NCBI GenBank assembly: GCA_024403655.1
Contig: JAKSRK010000003.1
Coordinates: 1-58,131, forward strand
Length of the DNA stretch: 58,131 nucleotides
Source: Saccharofermentans sp.
Lineage (GTDB): Bacteria > Bacillota > Clostridia > Saccharofermentanales > Saccharofermentanaceae
Direction of reading: 5' to 3'
Positions 16,358-25,951 of this stretch are shown in pieces. The translations under genes were made by a program, and so were the position numbers. The notes under the pieces were generated by a model that did no database searches, was not told the DNA's origin, and worked only from the letters and a program-made list of their open reading frames with translations. Numbering within the stretch: position 1 is the stretch's first letter; every line of letters begins with the position of its first letter.

Positions 16358-17437
16358 ATGTCTTTTATTAAGAAGAACGGATTTGGAATTTTAACTTGTA
16401 TTGTTATTGCTTCTATTGCAACGATCCTTGCGGGATTGAAGCTTGGAAGCTTTTCTTTTGAGATAATCGGTGCACCGGTATTTGCAATTCTTATAGGTAT
16501 GATAGTAACGCTGATACGACCGGGTTTTGCTTCCTCTGATAAGCTTTCATCCGGAATCAAGTTCACTTCAAAGAAGATCTTGCAGTGGGCGGTAATCATA
16601 TTAGGATTCTCTTTGAACCTCGGCACCATCGTCTCCGTAGGTGCCAAATGCCTCCCGGTTATCCTGGCGACAATCTCCACATCTCTTATAGTGTCTTTCC
16701 TTATGATGAAGCTTCTTAAGATGGACAGTAAGGTATCAACACTTATCGGTGTCGGCTCATCAATCTGCGGCGGTTCGGCAATTGCCGCGACTGCTCCCGT
16801 TATCGATGCGGATGACAGCGAGGTCGCTCAGTCCATCTCTGTAATCTTTTTGTTCAATGTACTGGCAGCTCTTGTTTTCCCTACCTTCGGAAGAGCAATC
16901 GGCCTCGGAAGTGAGGGCTTCGCGGTGTTCGCGGGAACTGCGGTAAACGATACTTCTTCCGTTACTGCCTGCGCGTCGACTGCAGAGAGTATCTACGGTG
17001 TCGACGGAATTCTCTCCGCTGCCGTTACGGTAAAGCTTACAAGAACACTTGCGATAATACCTATTACACTGGCTCTGGCCCTTTACAGAACTTATAAAGC
17101 AAAGAAGTCAGGCGAGAAGGGAAGTACATATTCCATTAAGAAAATCTTCCCCACATTCATACTCTACTTTGTAGCCGCATCCGTTATTACAACTATAGTC
17201 GGCTCTTTGGGCGAAAGTGCTTTTGCTTCCTTCTATATGGGAAGCTTCGTAAAAGCCATGAAGTGGCTGGCGAAGTTCTTCATCGCAATGGCAATGTGCG
17301 CCATCGGTCTTAATACGAACATCGTTACTCTTGTTAAGAAAGGCGGCAAGCCGATCATTATGGGCTTTGCCTGCTGGGTATCTATTACAGCTGTTTCTAT
17401 TATTGTTCAGTTGGCAACGGGTATTTTCTACCTGTAA
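16358..17437 (+). CDS. YeiH/UPF0324 family membrane transporter (putative sulfate exporter)
   Basis: A 359-residue protein with about ten hydrophobic helices. The family hallmark GVGSSICGGSAIAATAPVI lies near residues 128-146, and AGTAVNDTSSVTACAS follows near 190. The start at ATG 16358 has GAGGTTGAAGG before it; an ORF extending to 16277 lacks a ribosome site and looks non-coding. UPF0324 proteins are annotated as putative sulfate exporters on limited evidence; I see nothing here that identifies the substrate. It is transcribed divergently from the amidohydrolase gene. Confidence 0.88.
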   Translation: MSFIKKNGFGILTCIVIASIATILAGLKLGSFSFEIIGAPVFAILIGMIVTLIRPGFASSDKLSSGIKFTSKKILQWAVIILGFSLNLGTIVSVGAKCLPVILATISTSLIVSFLMMKLLKMDSKVSTLIGVGSSICGGSAIAATAPVIDADDSEVAQSISVIFLFNVLAALVFPTFGRAIGLGSEGFAVFAGTAVNDTSSVTACASTAESIYGVDGILSAAVTVKLTRTLAIIPITLALALYRTYKAKKSGEKGSTYSIKKIFPTFILYFVAASVITTIVGSLGESAFASFYMGSFVKAMKWLAKFFIAMAMCAIGLNTNIVTLVKKGGKPIIMGFACWVSITAVSIIVQLATGIFYL

Positions 17438-17439
17438 AG

Positions 17440-17832
17440 TCAGAGTACTTTCCAGCCGGCTTCCTCGAGATTATTAAGTTCAGGCTCACCGAATGCGTCA
17501 GCCAGATCCTTGTAATCTATTTGGCAACGCTTAATCTCGTCTTTTTTAAGAACCCAGCTGACTTTGACGGATTTTACACCGGCTTCTTTAAGTCTCGTGC
17601 AAAGTCGGTCATATTCGTTAGGATTCCCTTCATCTTCGCTGTCAAAAATCCTGGTGTTCGTAAAGTTATTGCTTGACCAGAGCTTGCGGCCGGCTGATCC
17701 GCACACTTCAAAATCCACTAAGCAGTAGCCATCTTCGCCGAAGTCTTCTATTGCCATGTCCTGATCTTCCAGGCTCAGAAAGCGGACAGATGCTACTTCG
17801 CTTATTGTCTCTTTTTTTGAAAATAATCCCAT
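17440..17832 (-). CDS. hypothetical protein, 130 aa
   Basis: The protein starts at ATG 17832 after GGAGG with 5-bp spacing and has 130 residues. It starts MGLFSKKETI, a basic amphipathic start sometimes seen in peripheral membrane proteins, followed by an acidic alpha/beta domain with no recognised motif. It is convergent with the YeiH-like gene, whose stop is 2 bp away. Confidence 0.6.
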   Translation of the reverse strand: MGLFSKKETISEVASVRFLSLEDQDMAIEDFGEDGYCLVDFEVCGSAGRKLWSSNNFTNTRIFDSEDEGNPNEYDRLCTRLKEAGVKSVKVSWVLKKDEIKRCQIDYKDLADAFGEPELNNLEEAGWKVL

Positions 17833-17934
17833 ATATTCCTCCAATAGTATTGCTGATAGCATTATACAATATGGTTGAAGTTTTTCGGCTGTTATGTTCT
17901 AATCCTACTAATCGTGTAATAAGGAGACAGAATC

Positions 17935-18501
17935 ATGGGAACTCACTATTCGGATTATCAGAAGAAGTCGGTATCTGCATCGAATTTGAATTTTGACGCG
18001 ATTAGCGAAAGTGATAAGGCAGTCTTAAAAAAGGTGAGAAACCAGCGTGCGAAGACACATCTGGGTTTCCTTATTCTCATGGGACTTATTTTCCTTGCGG
18101 CATTATTTCTTCTTATTAACAGCATTATCGCTCCGCTTTCCAATATCTATGCGGAGATTGCATCTTTCCCGCTTTTTATAGGAGCCATGTTTATAAGCGG
18201 AAGGCTGATATACGGCTTCCTGGGTCCCTGTTCGGGAATAAGAAAGGGTGTAGTTCTTACTGCAGACAGAATGCAGGAATTCTCCGAGAAGCGTAATGCT
18301 ACTTTCCAGTATGTCTTCGATATATATATGGAAGATAAAGACGAGACTTTAATGAGTTATTCCGTTATACCCGAAGTATTCGATGCGGTTCATCCCGGAG
18401 ACGGAGTTCTCCTTGTTAAGGTAGGACGTAAGCTTCAGGTTCTTGAAGATCCCGAGCGTAAGGGTGTAATGGATGTAAGCCATATTAAATCCGGAGTCTG
18501 A
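17935..18501 (+). CDS. two-TM membrane protein of unknown function
   Basis: A 188-residue protein starting at ATG 17935 after AAGGAGA. Two hydrophobic segments at about residues 42-62 and 72-92 are separated by a short loop, and a soluble C-terminal domain of about 90 residues follows with beta-type sequence (ATFQYVFDIYMEDKDE; VLLVKVGRKLQVLEDP). The layout is a membrane hairpin with a cytoplasmic domain. No family is recognised. Confidence 0.65.
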   Translation: MGTHYSDYQKKSVSASNLNFDAISESDKAVLKKVRNQRAKTHLGFLILMGLIFLAALFLLINSIIAPLSNIYAEIASFPLFIGAMFISGRLIYGFLGPCSGIRKGVVLTADRMQEFSEKRNATFQYVFDIYMEDKDETLMSYSVIPEVFDAVHPGDGVLLVKVGRKLQVLEDPERKGVMDVSHIKSGV

Positions 18502-18539
18502 CGCTGTTTACGGGCCTTTGCAGATTTCTTTATACATTT

Positions 18540-18576
18540 CTTAACCATTCTTTAACTTCGTTTGGCGGATTATTAA
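18540..18576 (+). promoter_or_regulatory. operator (TTAAC direct repeat) and promoter candidate
   Basis: CTTAACCATTCTTTAAC at 18540-18556 contains two TTAAC units 11 bp apart, agreeing at 14 of 17 positions with the minus-strand element at 14385-14369. TATTAA at 18571-18576 is a candidate -10 box. It lies 95 bp upstream of the M13 peptidase gene and probably governs the operon 18651-23815. Confidence 0.52.
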
Positions 18577-18650
18577 ATCTTCACCTTTAACATAACGGGT
18601 GTTAAGTAATTGCGCTTATCTGCGCGAATAATCTGAAAACGGAGAAAAAT

Positions 18651-20648
18651 ATGAAAAGACTAGCAGGGTTAACACTTACAGCTGCAGTGATGCTCTCGTC
18701 GGTTGCCGGATGTACGGCAATGGCCGGGCTGCCCACTGAAGTAACCGAATCCAGCGTGACCGAACTTGGTGAAGCAAGACCTCAGGATGATTTCTACAGG
18801 TATGTTAATCAGGAAGCTCTCGCCAATGCAGAGTTTGAATACGGTGATACGTCTGCGGGAAGCGCCTTCGATTCCGACATTATTACGGAAGAACTCGAGG
18901 GGATTGTTCAGGATGTAGTAGCCGGAAGCGGCTACGAAGAAGGAAGCGAAGAATATATCATTAAAAGTGCTTATGACCTTTATATGGCATATGACTTCGA
19001 GAATACGGATATTCCTTCGGATCTTCAGGAAATGATAGACAGAATCTACGGTGCTACTACCATCGATGAACTTCTGGAAGCGGATGCTGATCTTGTCAGA
19101 GATTACGACACAATGAGCATTCTGGGTATCACACCCGACATTAATCCTTTTGTTCCTGAAGAGATGGTTATGAGCGTAGCTCCCATGAACAATATGCTCG
19201 GAATCTCCTTCGCAGCCTTAAGAGACGGCGATGTAATTGTTGATTATGTTAAGACAAATGCTCAGGTTATCCTCATTACCTGTGCGCAGGATTCAGAGGC
19301 TACGGAAGAACCTTCTACCGATCTTGCCTACCTTACGCTTGATATCTTTGCGGCTACCGATTTGGATGTACTGGATGATCCCGGTTCATATGAATATAAG
19401 GCTCTTTATTCTGCCGCTGAAGTAGAGGAAGTTCTCTCAAATATAGACCTTAATCGATATATTTCAAGAATCGGATATAACTATGCTCTTATCGACGAGT
19501 ACTGCATTAGTGATATTGATCAGCTTGCAGCTTTAAATGAAGTATTTGTCGATGAGAACATCGAAGCACTTAAGGCCTGGGAGCTTAGTATTTTATATAA
19601 CAACTATTCCGCTTATATTGCTCCCCATTATCCTGAGCTCGCAGGCTACATAAGCAGAGACTACAATACCCCTGAGCAGCAGGCACTTAATGAGGTTATT
19701 TATCAGTTCTCCGCCATGACGGATCCTCTTTATGTTGAACAGTACTATACGGAAGAGACGGACGCAGCCTTAAGAGCTATGTGCGATGATATTAAAGAAG
19801 GTTACAGAGTACTTATCGGCAATGCTGACTGGTTAAGTGAAGAGACAAGAAGCGAACTTCTTACCAAGCTTGAAAATATCGTATATGTAACAGGTACTAA
19901 TGTCACAAGACACGAGCCGAATGAGTATTCGGATATTGGTGGTGACAACTACTATGAATTCTATTTAAGTTATGTAAGACATAACCATCAGGTTATGATC
20001 GCTTCCTTCGGAGAACCCCTGTCCAGAGAAAGAGCCCTGATGGAGATGCAGACTGTTAATGCCTGCTACCAGCCTTCTTTCAACAATATCACTATTACTG
20101 TTGCCATCACGAATGCACCCTTCTTCGATTATGATGCGAACTACTTTACTAACCTCGGTGGTCTTGGAATGGTAATTGCACATGAGATGGGACATGCTTT
20201 TGACAGCAACGGTATCCTCTTTGATTCAAACGGTATTTACGATCCTTCCTGGATTCCTTCCGGAGATATGGAGATTATTAATACCCGTAATGAGCAGGCC
20301 GTATCTTACTTTGAAGATAACTTTACGGTATTCGGTGTATACCATGTCGACGGTGAGCAGACTCTTGGTGAGAACTATGCCGATCTCGGAGCCATGGAGT
20401 GCATCACATCTCTTTGCTCAAGTGATGAAGAACGTATGCTTCTCTTTGAGAACTATGCGGTAATCTGGTGCTCCAAGTCTACCGACGATGCTATCATCAA
20501 TCAGATTGCTTACGATGTTCACTGTCCCTCAATCATAAGAGTTAACGCCATTTTGTCGACTCTTGATGCGTTCTATGAGACTTACGGTGTGTCCGAGGGT
20601 GACGGTATGTATATCGCACCTGAGAACAGAATCTCAAGATGGTATTGA
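18651..20648 (+). CDS. M13-family (neprilysin-like) metallopeptidase lipoprotein
   Basis: A 665-residue protein with a lipoprotein signal (hydrophobic stretch, then SSVAGC; acylated Cys near residue 21). The zinc motif is VIAHEMGHAFD with His511, Glu512 and His515, and the third ligand region ENYADLGA has Glu574 and Asp578, all as in family M13. A block VNACYQPSFNN corresponds to the NAxY substrate-binding motif but with Cys in place of the usual residue. The C-terminus reads RVNAILSTLDAFYETYG and ends in RISRWY, as in the family. It would act on the outer face of the membrane on short peptides. It begins an operon with an FtsX-like permease and ATPase, so a link between peptide cleavage and export is plausible. 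Confidence 0.9.
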   Translation: MKRLAGLTLTAAVMLSSVAGCTAMAGLPTEVTESSVTELGEARPQDDFYRYVNQEALANAEFEYGDTSAGSAFDSDIITEELEGIVQDVVAGSGYEEGSEEYIIKSAYDLYMAYDFENTDIPSDLQEMIDRIYGATTIDELLEADADLVRDYDTMSILGITPDINPFVPEEMVMSVAPMNNMLGISFAALRDGDVIVDYVKTNAQVILITCAQDSEATEEPSTDLAYLTLDIFAATDLDVLDDPGSYEYKALYSAAEVEEVLSNIDLNRYISRIGYNYALIDEYCISDIDQLAALNEVFVDENIEALKAWELSILYNNYSAYIAPHYPELAGYISRDYNTPEQQALNEVIYQFSAMTDPLYVEQYYTEETDAALRAMCDDIKEGYRVLIGNADWLSEETRSELLTKLENIVYVTGTNVTRHEPNEYSDIGGDNYYEFYLSYVRHNHQVMIASFGEPLSRERALMEMQTVNACYQPSFNNITITVAITNAPFFDYDANYFTNLGGLGMVIAHEMGHAFDSNGILFDSNGIYDPSWIPSGDMEIINTRNEQAVSYFEDNFTVFGVYHVDGEQTLGENYADLGAMECITSLCSSDEERMLLFENYAVIWCSKSTDDAIINQIAYDVHCPSIIRVNAILSTLDAFYETYGVSEGDGMYIAPENRISRWY

Positions 20649-20663
20649 TGAGGTGACATAAAG

Positions 20664-23120
20664 ATGAATATTGTACTTAAAAACTCACTTAAAAATATAT
20701 GGGGAAAGCCTTTCCGTACATTACTCGTTACCTTTACGATCTTCATGTGCTGCTTAAGTGCTCTCCTGTCTTTTGACATCGGTAATCTTATTCCGAGACT
20801 TCTTGAGGGATTCTACGGCAACGTATCCAGAGCAGATATTCTCGTCAATTCCGACGGAAGAGATCTGACGCAGCTTCCCGAAGGATTCCCCGAATGCGAC
20901 ACAATGTGCTTAAGCACAAATGCCGAGGCACTTTATCAGGATATCGACGGTGAGTATGCCTTTGTAAGCACTGATTACTTTTATATCTACGGTTTTGACA
21001 TTGACGAAGGCGTAGACATGGAATTCATAGATTCCATCGAGCTCGGTGCCAACGAGATGTATATCTCATACGATTTTGCCACTGACTTCGACTACTCTGT
21101 AGGAGATACATATATCGTGCATGACAGAGCCGACAACGAAGTTGAGCTTACAGTTGCAGGTATCTTCCCTGAGGATCTGAAGAACACTGTACTTTCAGGT
21201 TACTCCGCTGTAGTTAATCAGGAGACAAGCGATACCTTATCCTGCGGTTACAGAATTGCAGATGCAATTCTTATCGACATCGCAGATGATTCCAGAATCG
21301 ATGAAGCAAAGGATCTTATCAAGGATCAGCACCCCGGTCTTCATATAACTGACCTCTTCATCAATGATTCATTCATGAATATGATTAATCAGCTCGAGCT
21401 TATCTTTACTCTTTTCTTTGCAGCTACGGTGCTTCTCGTTATCTTCGTTACTGCATCCATCTGCAACAGAATCGTAAGTGAGAGAATGTCCTACATAGGA
21501 ACTTTGAGAAGCTTCGGTATGAGTTCTTCTGCTACTGCCGGTATTCTGCTTCTCGAGAATGTCCTTTATGCGATAATGGGTGCGGTTCCTGCCGCTGTTA
21601 TCTATACGGTAGTAAGAAATCTTGTTCTCTCTAAGGTGTTCGGTTCTGATTCTGCAATCGGAAGCCTCGGATTTGATATTCCTCCCGTATCCGGAGCTCT
21701 TATCGTGGGAGTAATTATCTTCGCGATTGTAATGGAGTGTCTTATCCCTTTGAGAGCTATTCTTAAGGCTCTTAAGACTTCTATCAGAGATATCATCTTC
21801 GACAACAGAGATACTCAGTATAAGTTCAGCAAGAAATCTCTTGTTGCAGGTCTTATTTTCCTTGTATTGTCTGTTCTTCTTGCTGTATTTAACGTAAGTC
21901 TCGTAACGGCAATAATCTGCCTTCTTACTTCCATCGCAGCTCTGGCTCTTTTGTTCCCCAGAGTACTGAAGCTGGTAACAACAGCAGTTCGTAAGATCAG
22001 CAGCAAAAACAACAATTCAAGATGGGAACTTGCAGCTGTTGAGACAATCTCCAGAAAGAGTACTGTAGGAAGCGGTGTCCTGTGTGCTACGGCTGCTGCA
22101 ATGTGTCTGATAGTACTTGAAGTAGCAAAGGTGCTTTTCGGTGTATCCGGAGAGATTCCCTATCAGTCAGATGTTCTGGCAGAATGTAACAGCTCCGCCA
22201 AGTACTATAGCTATGTTGATAACCTTGAAGGAGTAACCGATACAGAAGCTTTATACTTTACAGCCGGTTACGTCTCGATAAATGGCGATGACAGCAATAC
22301 AATGGCATTTATTTACGGTATTCCTGATGGCGGCTATAGTTACTATTCAGAGTTCGATGAGGCTCCTGACAGCATTCCCGATGACGGTGTTGTCCTCAGT
22401 TCCGACTATGCAGGCAGGAGGGGCATAAGCGAAGGTGATGTTATAAGCATTACATTCGATAATCAGACCCTTCTTCCGATAGAGAGAGAACTCAGAGTAA
22501 CGGCTCTGGTAGATTTTACTAACAACGGCGCCGAGAATGTACTGATCTCATTTAATACATATCTGTCTATCTATCATGACCGTCCCGCAGAACTCCTTGT
22601 ATGCTGTGATAATCCCGACACGATAAAGGATACTTTGAAGACTTACGGCAAGGATATGTTCACGAGCGTAAAGACGATTGAAGAATATAAGGCAGAAAAT
22701 GAACTTTCAAGTGCAGCCATCAATGCCGTTGTTAAGGCAATTATCGTAGTAGCAGTAGGAATGACTGCAATCGGTGTCACAAGTAATCTTCTTATCGGCT
22801 TTGAGGGAAGGAAGAAGGAGTGTGCGGTTCTGCTGTCAACAGCCATGGACAAGAAGACACTCTCCGGCATCCTCTTTAAGGAAGTACTTATAACTTCTAT
22901 TACCGCATCAGGTCTTGGAGTTATTGTCGGAACTCTTTTCCTCAATGTACTTGGAAAGGCTCTGGCCAGTGCGGAATTCATGAGCCTTAAGATCGACGTC
23001 AACTACAAGATGAACCTCATCTTCTTTGTTGTATTGAGCATCGTCTTCTCCTTAACGGTTCTCTTCCCGATAAAGAACCTTAAGAAGATGAAGATATCAG
23101 AACAGATTAAGTACGAGTAA
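20664..23120 (+). CDS. FtsX/MacB-like ABC permease, 818 aa
   Basis: A large permease with one N-terminal membrane helix (about residues 17-36), an extracytoplasmic domain of about 210 residues, a cluster of three to four helices near 250-370, two more near 390-430, a second extracytoplasmic domain near 490-680 and three final helices. This doubled FtsX layout is typical of Firmicute permeases that handle peptides or lipoproteins rather than import nutrients. The coupling stretch is ERMSYIGTLRSFGMSSSAT and its counterpart is RKKECAVLLSTAMDKK. ATG 20664 follows GAGGTG, 15 bp after the peptidase stop. The ATPase at 23141 is its partner. Confidence 0.88.
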   Translation: MNIVLKNSLKNIWGKPFRTLLVTFTIFMCCLSALLSFDIGNLIPRLLEGFYGNVSRADILVNSDGRDLTQLPEGFPECDTMCLSTNAEALYQDIDGEYAFVSTDYFYIYGFDIDEGVDMEFIDSIELGANEMYISYDFATDFDYSVGDTYIVHDRADNEVELTVAGIFPEDLKNTVLSGYSAVVNQETSDTLSCGYRIADAILIDIADDSRIDEAKDLIKDQHPGLHITDLFINDSFMNMINQLELIFTLFFAATVLLVIFVTASICNRIVSERMSYIGTLRSFGMSSSATAGILLLENVLYAIMGAVPAAVIYTVVRNLVLSKVFGSDSAIGSLGFDIPPVSGALIVGVIIFAIVMECLIPLRAILKALKTSIRDIIFDNRDTQYKFSKKSLVAGLIFLVLSVLLAVFNVSLVTAIICLLTSIAALALLFPRVLKLVTTAVRKISSKNNNSRWELAAVETISRKSTVGSGVLCATAAAMCLIVLEVAKVLFGVSGEIPYQSDVLAECNSSAKYYSYVDNLEGVTDTEALYFTAGYVSINGDDSNTMAFIYGIPDGGYSYYSEFDEAPDSIPDDGVVLSSDYAGRRGISEGDVISITFDNQTLLPIERELRVTALVDFTNNGAENVLISFNTYLSIYHDRPAELLVCCDNPDTIKDTLKTYGKDMFTSVKTIEEYKAENELSSAAINAVVKAIIVVAVGMTAIGVTSNLLIGFEGRKKECAVLLSTAMDKKTLSGILFKEVLITSITASGLGVIVGTLFLNVLGKALASAEFMSLKIDVNYKMNLIFFVVLSIVFSLTVLFPIKNLKKMKISEQIKYE

Positions 23121-23140
23121 TCCCATACGGAGGCATATAT

Positions 23141-23815
23141 ATGAACACTATAATTGAAGTAAATAACGTAAGTAAGACATTCGGTAAAGACGGCAACATT
23201 AATCAGGTTTTGAACGGCGCCAGCCTTAAGGTAGAAGAAGGTGAGTTCGTATCTTTGATGGGTGCATCCGGATCAGGTAAGTCTACTCTTCTTTATCTGA
23301 TCGGAGGCCTCGACAGAGACTTCAAGGGCAATATCTCCATCTGCGGTCAGGATATCGGCTCTCTTAAAGACAAGGCTCTGTCCGACTTAAGGCTTAAGAA
23401 CATCGGCTTTATATTCCAGTTTTATAACCTTGTCATGAACTTAAGTGTTGAGGACAACATTCTTCTTCCGCAGACAATCAGCGGCAAGAAGAAGTCTGAC
23501 CTTAAGAAGGATCTCGATGAGATTCTTGAGATTACGGGACTTACCGAGAAGCGAAAGGCAATGCCTTCTACATTGTCCGGTGGTCAGCAGCAGAGAATCG
23601 CTGTAGCAAGAGCAGTCCTCGGCAACCCCAAGATTATACTTGCAGACGAGCCTACGGGTAACCTCGACTCGGCTTCTACCAAAGACATAATGGAGCTTTT
23701 CGCGAGACTTAATAAGGAGAAGGGACTTACTTTCCTTCAGGTAACACACTCTAAGGAGTGCGCAGAATACGGTACAAGAACCGTTATTCTCGATAGCGGT
23801 AAGACAGTAGGTTAA
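23141..23815 (+). CDS. ABC ATPase, LolD/MacB type
   Basis: A 224-residue ATPase with Walker A GASGSGKST, Q-loop FIFQFYNLVMNLSV, signature LSGGQQQRIAVARA, Walker B IILADEPTGNLDS and H-loop VTHSKECA. The FQFYNL and EPTGNLDS phrases are typical of the LolD/MacB/FtsE group that energises FtsX-like permeases. It starts 20 bp after the permease gene, with GGAGG in the gap, and is followed by a strong terminator, so it closes the operon 18651-23815. Confidence 0.93.
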   Translation: MNTIIEVNNVSKTFGKDGNINQVLNGASLKVEEGEFVSLMGASGSGKSTLLYLIGGLDRDFKGNISICGQDIGSLKDKALSDLRLKNIGFIFQFYNLVMNLSVEDNILLPQTISGKKKSDLKKDLDEILEITGLTEKRKAMPSTLSGGQQQRIAVARAVLGNPKIILADEPTGNLDSASTKDIMELFARLNKEKGLTFLQVTHSKECAEYGTRTVILDSGKTVG

Positions 23816-23847
23816 GCTGCAACCAATATCAAAGAAGTCATAAGTGT

Positions 23848-23893
23848 GGCCGCTTTGGTTCTTTCCGGTAAGGAACCAAGGCGGCCCTTGTTT
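23848..23893 (+). terminator. Rho-independent terminator of the M13-FtsX-ATPase operon
   Basis: A long stem pairs GGCCGCTTTGGTTC (23848-23861) with GGAACCAAGGCGGCC (23872-23886) around a short loop, followed by CTTGTTT. One wobble pair is needed. Confidence 0.82.
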
Positions 23894-23990
23894 ATTTCTT
23901 ATGGGATAATTTGACGTGAACCTTATAAAGCGGAGTGGTAATATGAAGTACTGTGATTACAGCAGATGAGATATCAGGTGTCGGAGGATC

Positions 23991-24959
23991 GTGATTTTGG
24001 AGAGTCTTATTTATGGCCTGAATGCTACAGTCCCGGTGTTCCTTGTGATTGTGGTGGGATACATTCTTAATAGGAAGAACATGTTCACAGAGAGCTTTAT
24101 TTCTGTGGCTAATAAGTTCACCTTCAAAATCTGTCTGCCCATAATGATTATCGTCGATATGGCAACCTCTGACATCACAGGGGATTTTGATGCGAGACTG
24201 GTTGGCTTTTCCGCAGTTATTACAGTAGTTATGTTTGCTGTTATCTGGACCGGAGCCAGACTGTTTATAAAGGATAAATCGATAATAGGGGCGTTCGTTC
24301 AGGCGTCTTACAGAAGTTCGGTGGCAGTAATGGGATTTGCCTTCATGATGAATATCTACGGGCGTATTGGCATGATGCCGATGATTATCATAGGCTGCGT
24401 GCCCCTTTATAACATCTGTGCGGTAACGGTACTTACCTTTGAAGCCGCAGATGCACAAAATGATACTGATAAAGCCGCTAAGCTTCGTAAGGCATTTGTA
24501 TCCATAGTAAAAAATCCGATTATTATAGGTATTGTTATCGGCTGTGTGCTGTCGCTGACACATATCTATGAGCATATCCCGACGATGTTTACCAAGACTC
24601 TCGACAGCCTCAAATCTATCGCAACTCCGCTTTCTCTTATAGTTATCGGCGCATCTTTTGAGGGGAAGGCAGCTTTTGCCAAAATAAAGCCGACCATTGT
24701 CAGCTGTATGATTAAGCTTATAGCTTTGCCGGCTGTTTTTCTTACTGTCGCCATAGCGTTAGGATTCAGAGGTGAAGCCCTGCTGGCTCTGACTATAATG
24801 TTAGGCTCACCAACTACGCCGTCCTGTTACATTATGGCCAAGAATATGAATAACGACGGGGTGCTGACTTCAAGTGTAATCGCTGCAACGACACTTATCT
24901 CTTCTGTGACACTTACATTCTGGATTTTCCTTATTAAATGCATGGGGCTTATAGGCTGA
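23991..24959 (+). CDS. AEC-family transporter (auxin efflux carrier superfamily)
   Basis: A 322-residue membrane protein with about ten hydrophobic helices in two groups of five separated by a hydrophilic stretch around residues 155-170 (AADAQNDTDKAAKLRK). Family features are VGYILNRKNMFTE near residue 20, FKICLPIMI near 45 and ITLILGSPTTPS-like LGSPTTPSCYIMAKNMN near 278. GTG 23991 follows GGAGG. AEC carriers move small organic acids or amino acids; the substrate here is unknown. It stands alone between a terminator and the isomerase operon. Confidence 0.88.
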   Translation: MILESLIYGLNATVPVFLVIVVGYILNRKNMFTESFISVANKFTFKICLPIMIIVDMATSDITGDFDARLVGFSAVITVVMFAVIWTGARLFIKDKSIIGAFVQASYRSSVAVMGFAFMMNIYGRIGMMPMIIIGCVPLYNICAVTVLTFEAADAQNDTDKAAKLRKAFVSIVKNPIIIGIVIGCVLSLTHIYEHIPTMFTKTLDSLKSIATPLSLIVIGASFEGKAAFAKIKPTIVSCMIKLIALPAVFLTVAIALGFRGEALLALTIMLGSPTTPSCYIMAKNMNNDGVLTSSVIAATTLISSVTLTFWIFLIKCMGLIG

Positions 24960-25129
24960 CGGGGAAATAAGCCTCTCTAATATTTTGTGTAATAGAGCCG
25001 CTTAAGTTGCATTATTTTGTCATTTGGGGCCGGTGGCTGCACATTATGGCGTCATAAGAGGCAAACTTTCCGCTACTTCTTATCTTCCTTAAAGTACAAT
25101 TAGGGAAGCAAGATAAAAGGAGAGATCTT

Positions 25130-25951
25130 ATGAGACTCGGAACTTCTTCCCCGCTTAGTCACGACAGCGTTCAGGAGTGGGCGGCAAAGCAGAAAGAATT
25201 GGGATGCAGATCCCTTGTATTCCCCCTGAACTGCGAAGCGGACGATGCCCTTATAGATGAGTATGCAAAGGAGGCACGCGCCAACGACCTTCTTATAGCC
25301 GAAGTGGGTATATGGCGAAATGCTATGTCTTTGGATCCCGACGAAAGGCAGAGAAACAGAGACTACACCGTAGCTCAGCTTAAGCTTGCCGACAGACTCG
25401 GGGCAAGATGTGCAGTAAATGTAACGGGTGCTTTCGGTCCTGTCTGGGAGGGCGGCTACAAGGCTAACTTCACTCCCGAAGCAAGGAAAGAAATCGTGAA
25501 GATGATAAGGGAAGTAATAGACCGCGCCGAAGTAAGCAATACTTACTTTACGGTGGAGCCTATGCCCTGGATGGTACCTACCGGTCCCGAAGATTACCTG
25601 AAGCTTATAGAGGAAGTGGACAGGGAGCATTTCGCGGTTCATATGGATATTATCAACATGACTAATTCCGCGGAAAGGTATTTTGAGGCAGAAGCTTTTA
25701 TCGACAGATGTGCGTCCCTTCTCGGAGACCGTATCAGAAGCTGCCATATTAAGGATATCCATCTTAAGCAGGAATATACGATTCAGATGGCGGAGTGTGC
25801 TCCGGGTGAGGGTGAATATCCCCTTCGCTACTATGTGGAGAAGATGAATGCCATAGATAAGGACATGCCGGTAATACTGGAGCATTTAAATACGGACGAA
25901 GAATACATAAAGTATATGACTTACTTAAAGGAGATTTTAAATGGAATATAA
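25130..25951 (+). CDS. sugar phosphate isomerase/epimerase-family TIM barrel protein
   Basis: A 273-residue protein of the AP-endonuclease-2-like TIM barrel family. Metal-ligand candidates appear in order: Glu in YFTVEPMPW near residue 142, Asp in FAVHMDIINM near 175, His in RSCHIKDIH near 203 and Glu in VILEHLN near 247. Families of this type isomerise or epimerise keto sugars or act on inositol derivatives. ATG 25130 follows AAGGAGAG. Its 3' end overlaps the next gene by 11 bp, with the ribosome site for that gene inside its coding region, so the two are translationally coupled and probably act in one pathway. Confidence 0.85.
   Translation: MRLGTSSPLSHDSVQEWAAKQKELGCRSLVFPLNCEADDALIDEYAKEARANDLLIAEVGIWRNAMSLDPDERQRNRDYTVAQLKLADRLGARCAVNVTGAFGPVWEGGYKANFTPEARKEIVKMIREVIDRAEVSNTYFTVEPMPWMVPTGPEDYLKLIEEVDREHFAVHMDIINMTNSAERYFEAEAFIDRCASLLGDRIRSCHIKDIHLKQEYTIQMAECAPGEGEYPLRYYVEKMNAIDKDMPVILEHLNTDEEYIKYMTYLKEILNGI

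Noticed and set aside
23892..24575. 227-codon open frame antisense to the AEC carrier gene
   Set aside because: Its translation is rich in His, Tyr and Asn with no pattern, typical of the complement of a membrane-protein gene.
25100..25885. 261-codon open frame antisense to the sugar isomerase gene
   Set aside because: It overlaps fully a gene with clear family motifs and lacks a start signal.
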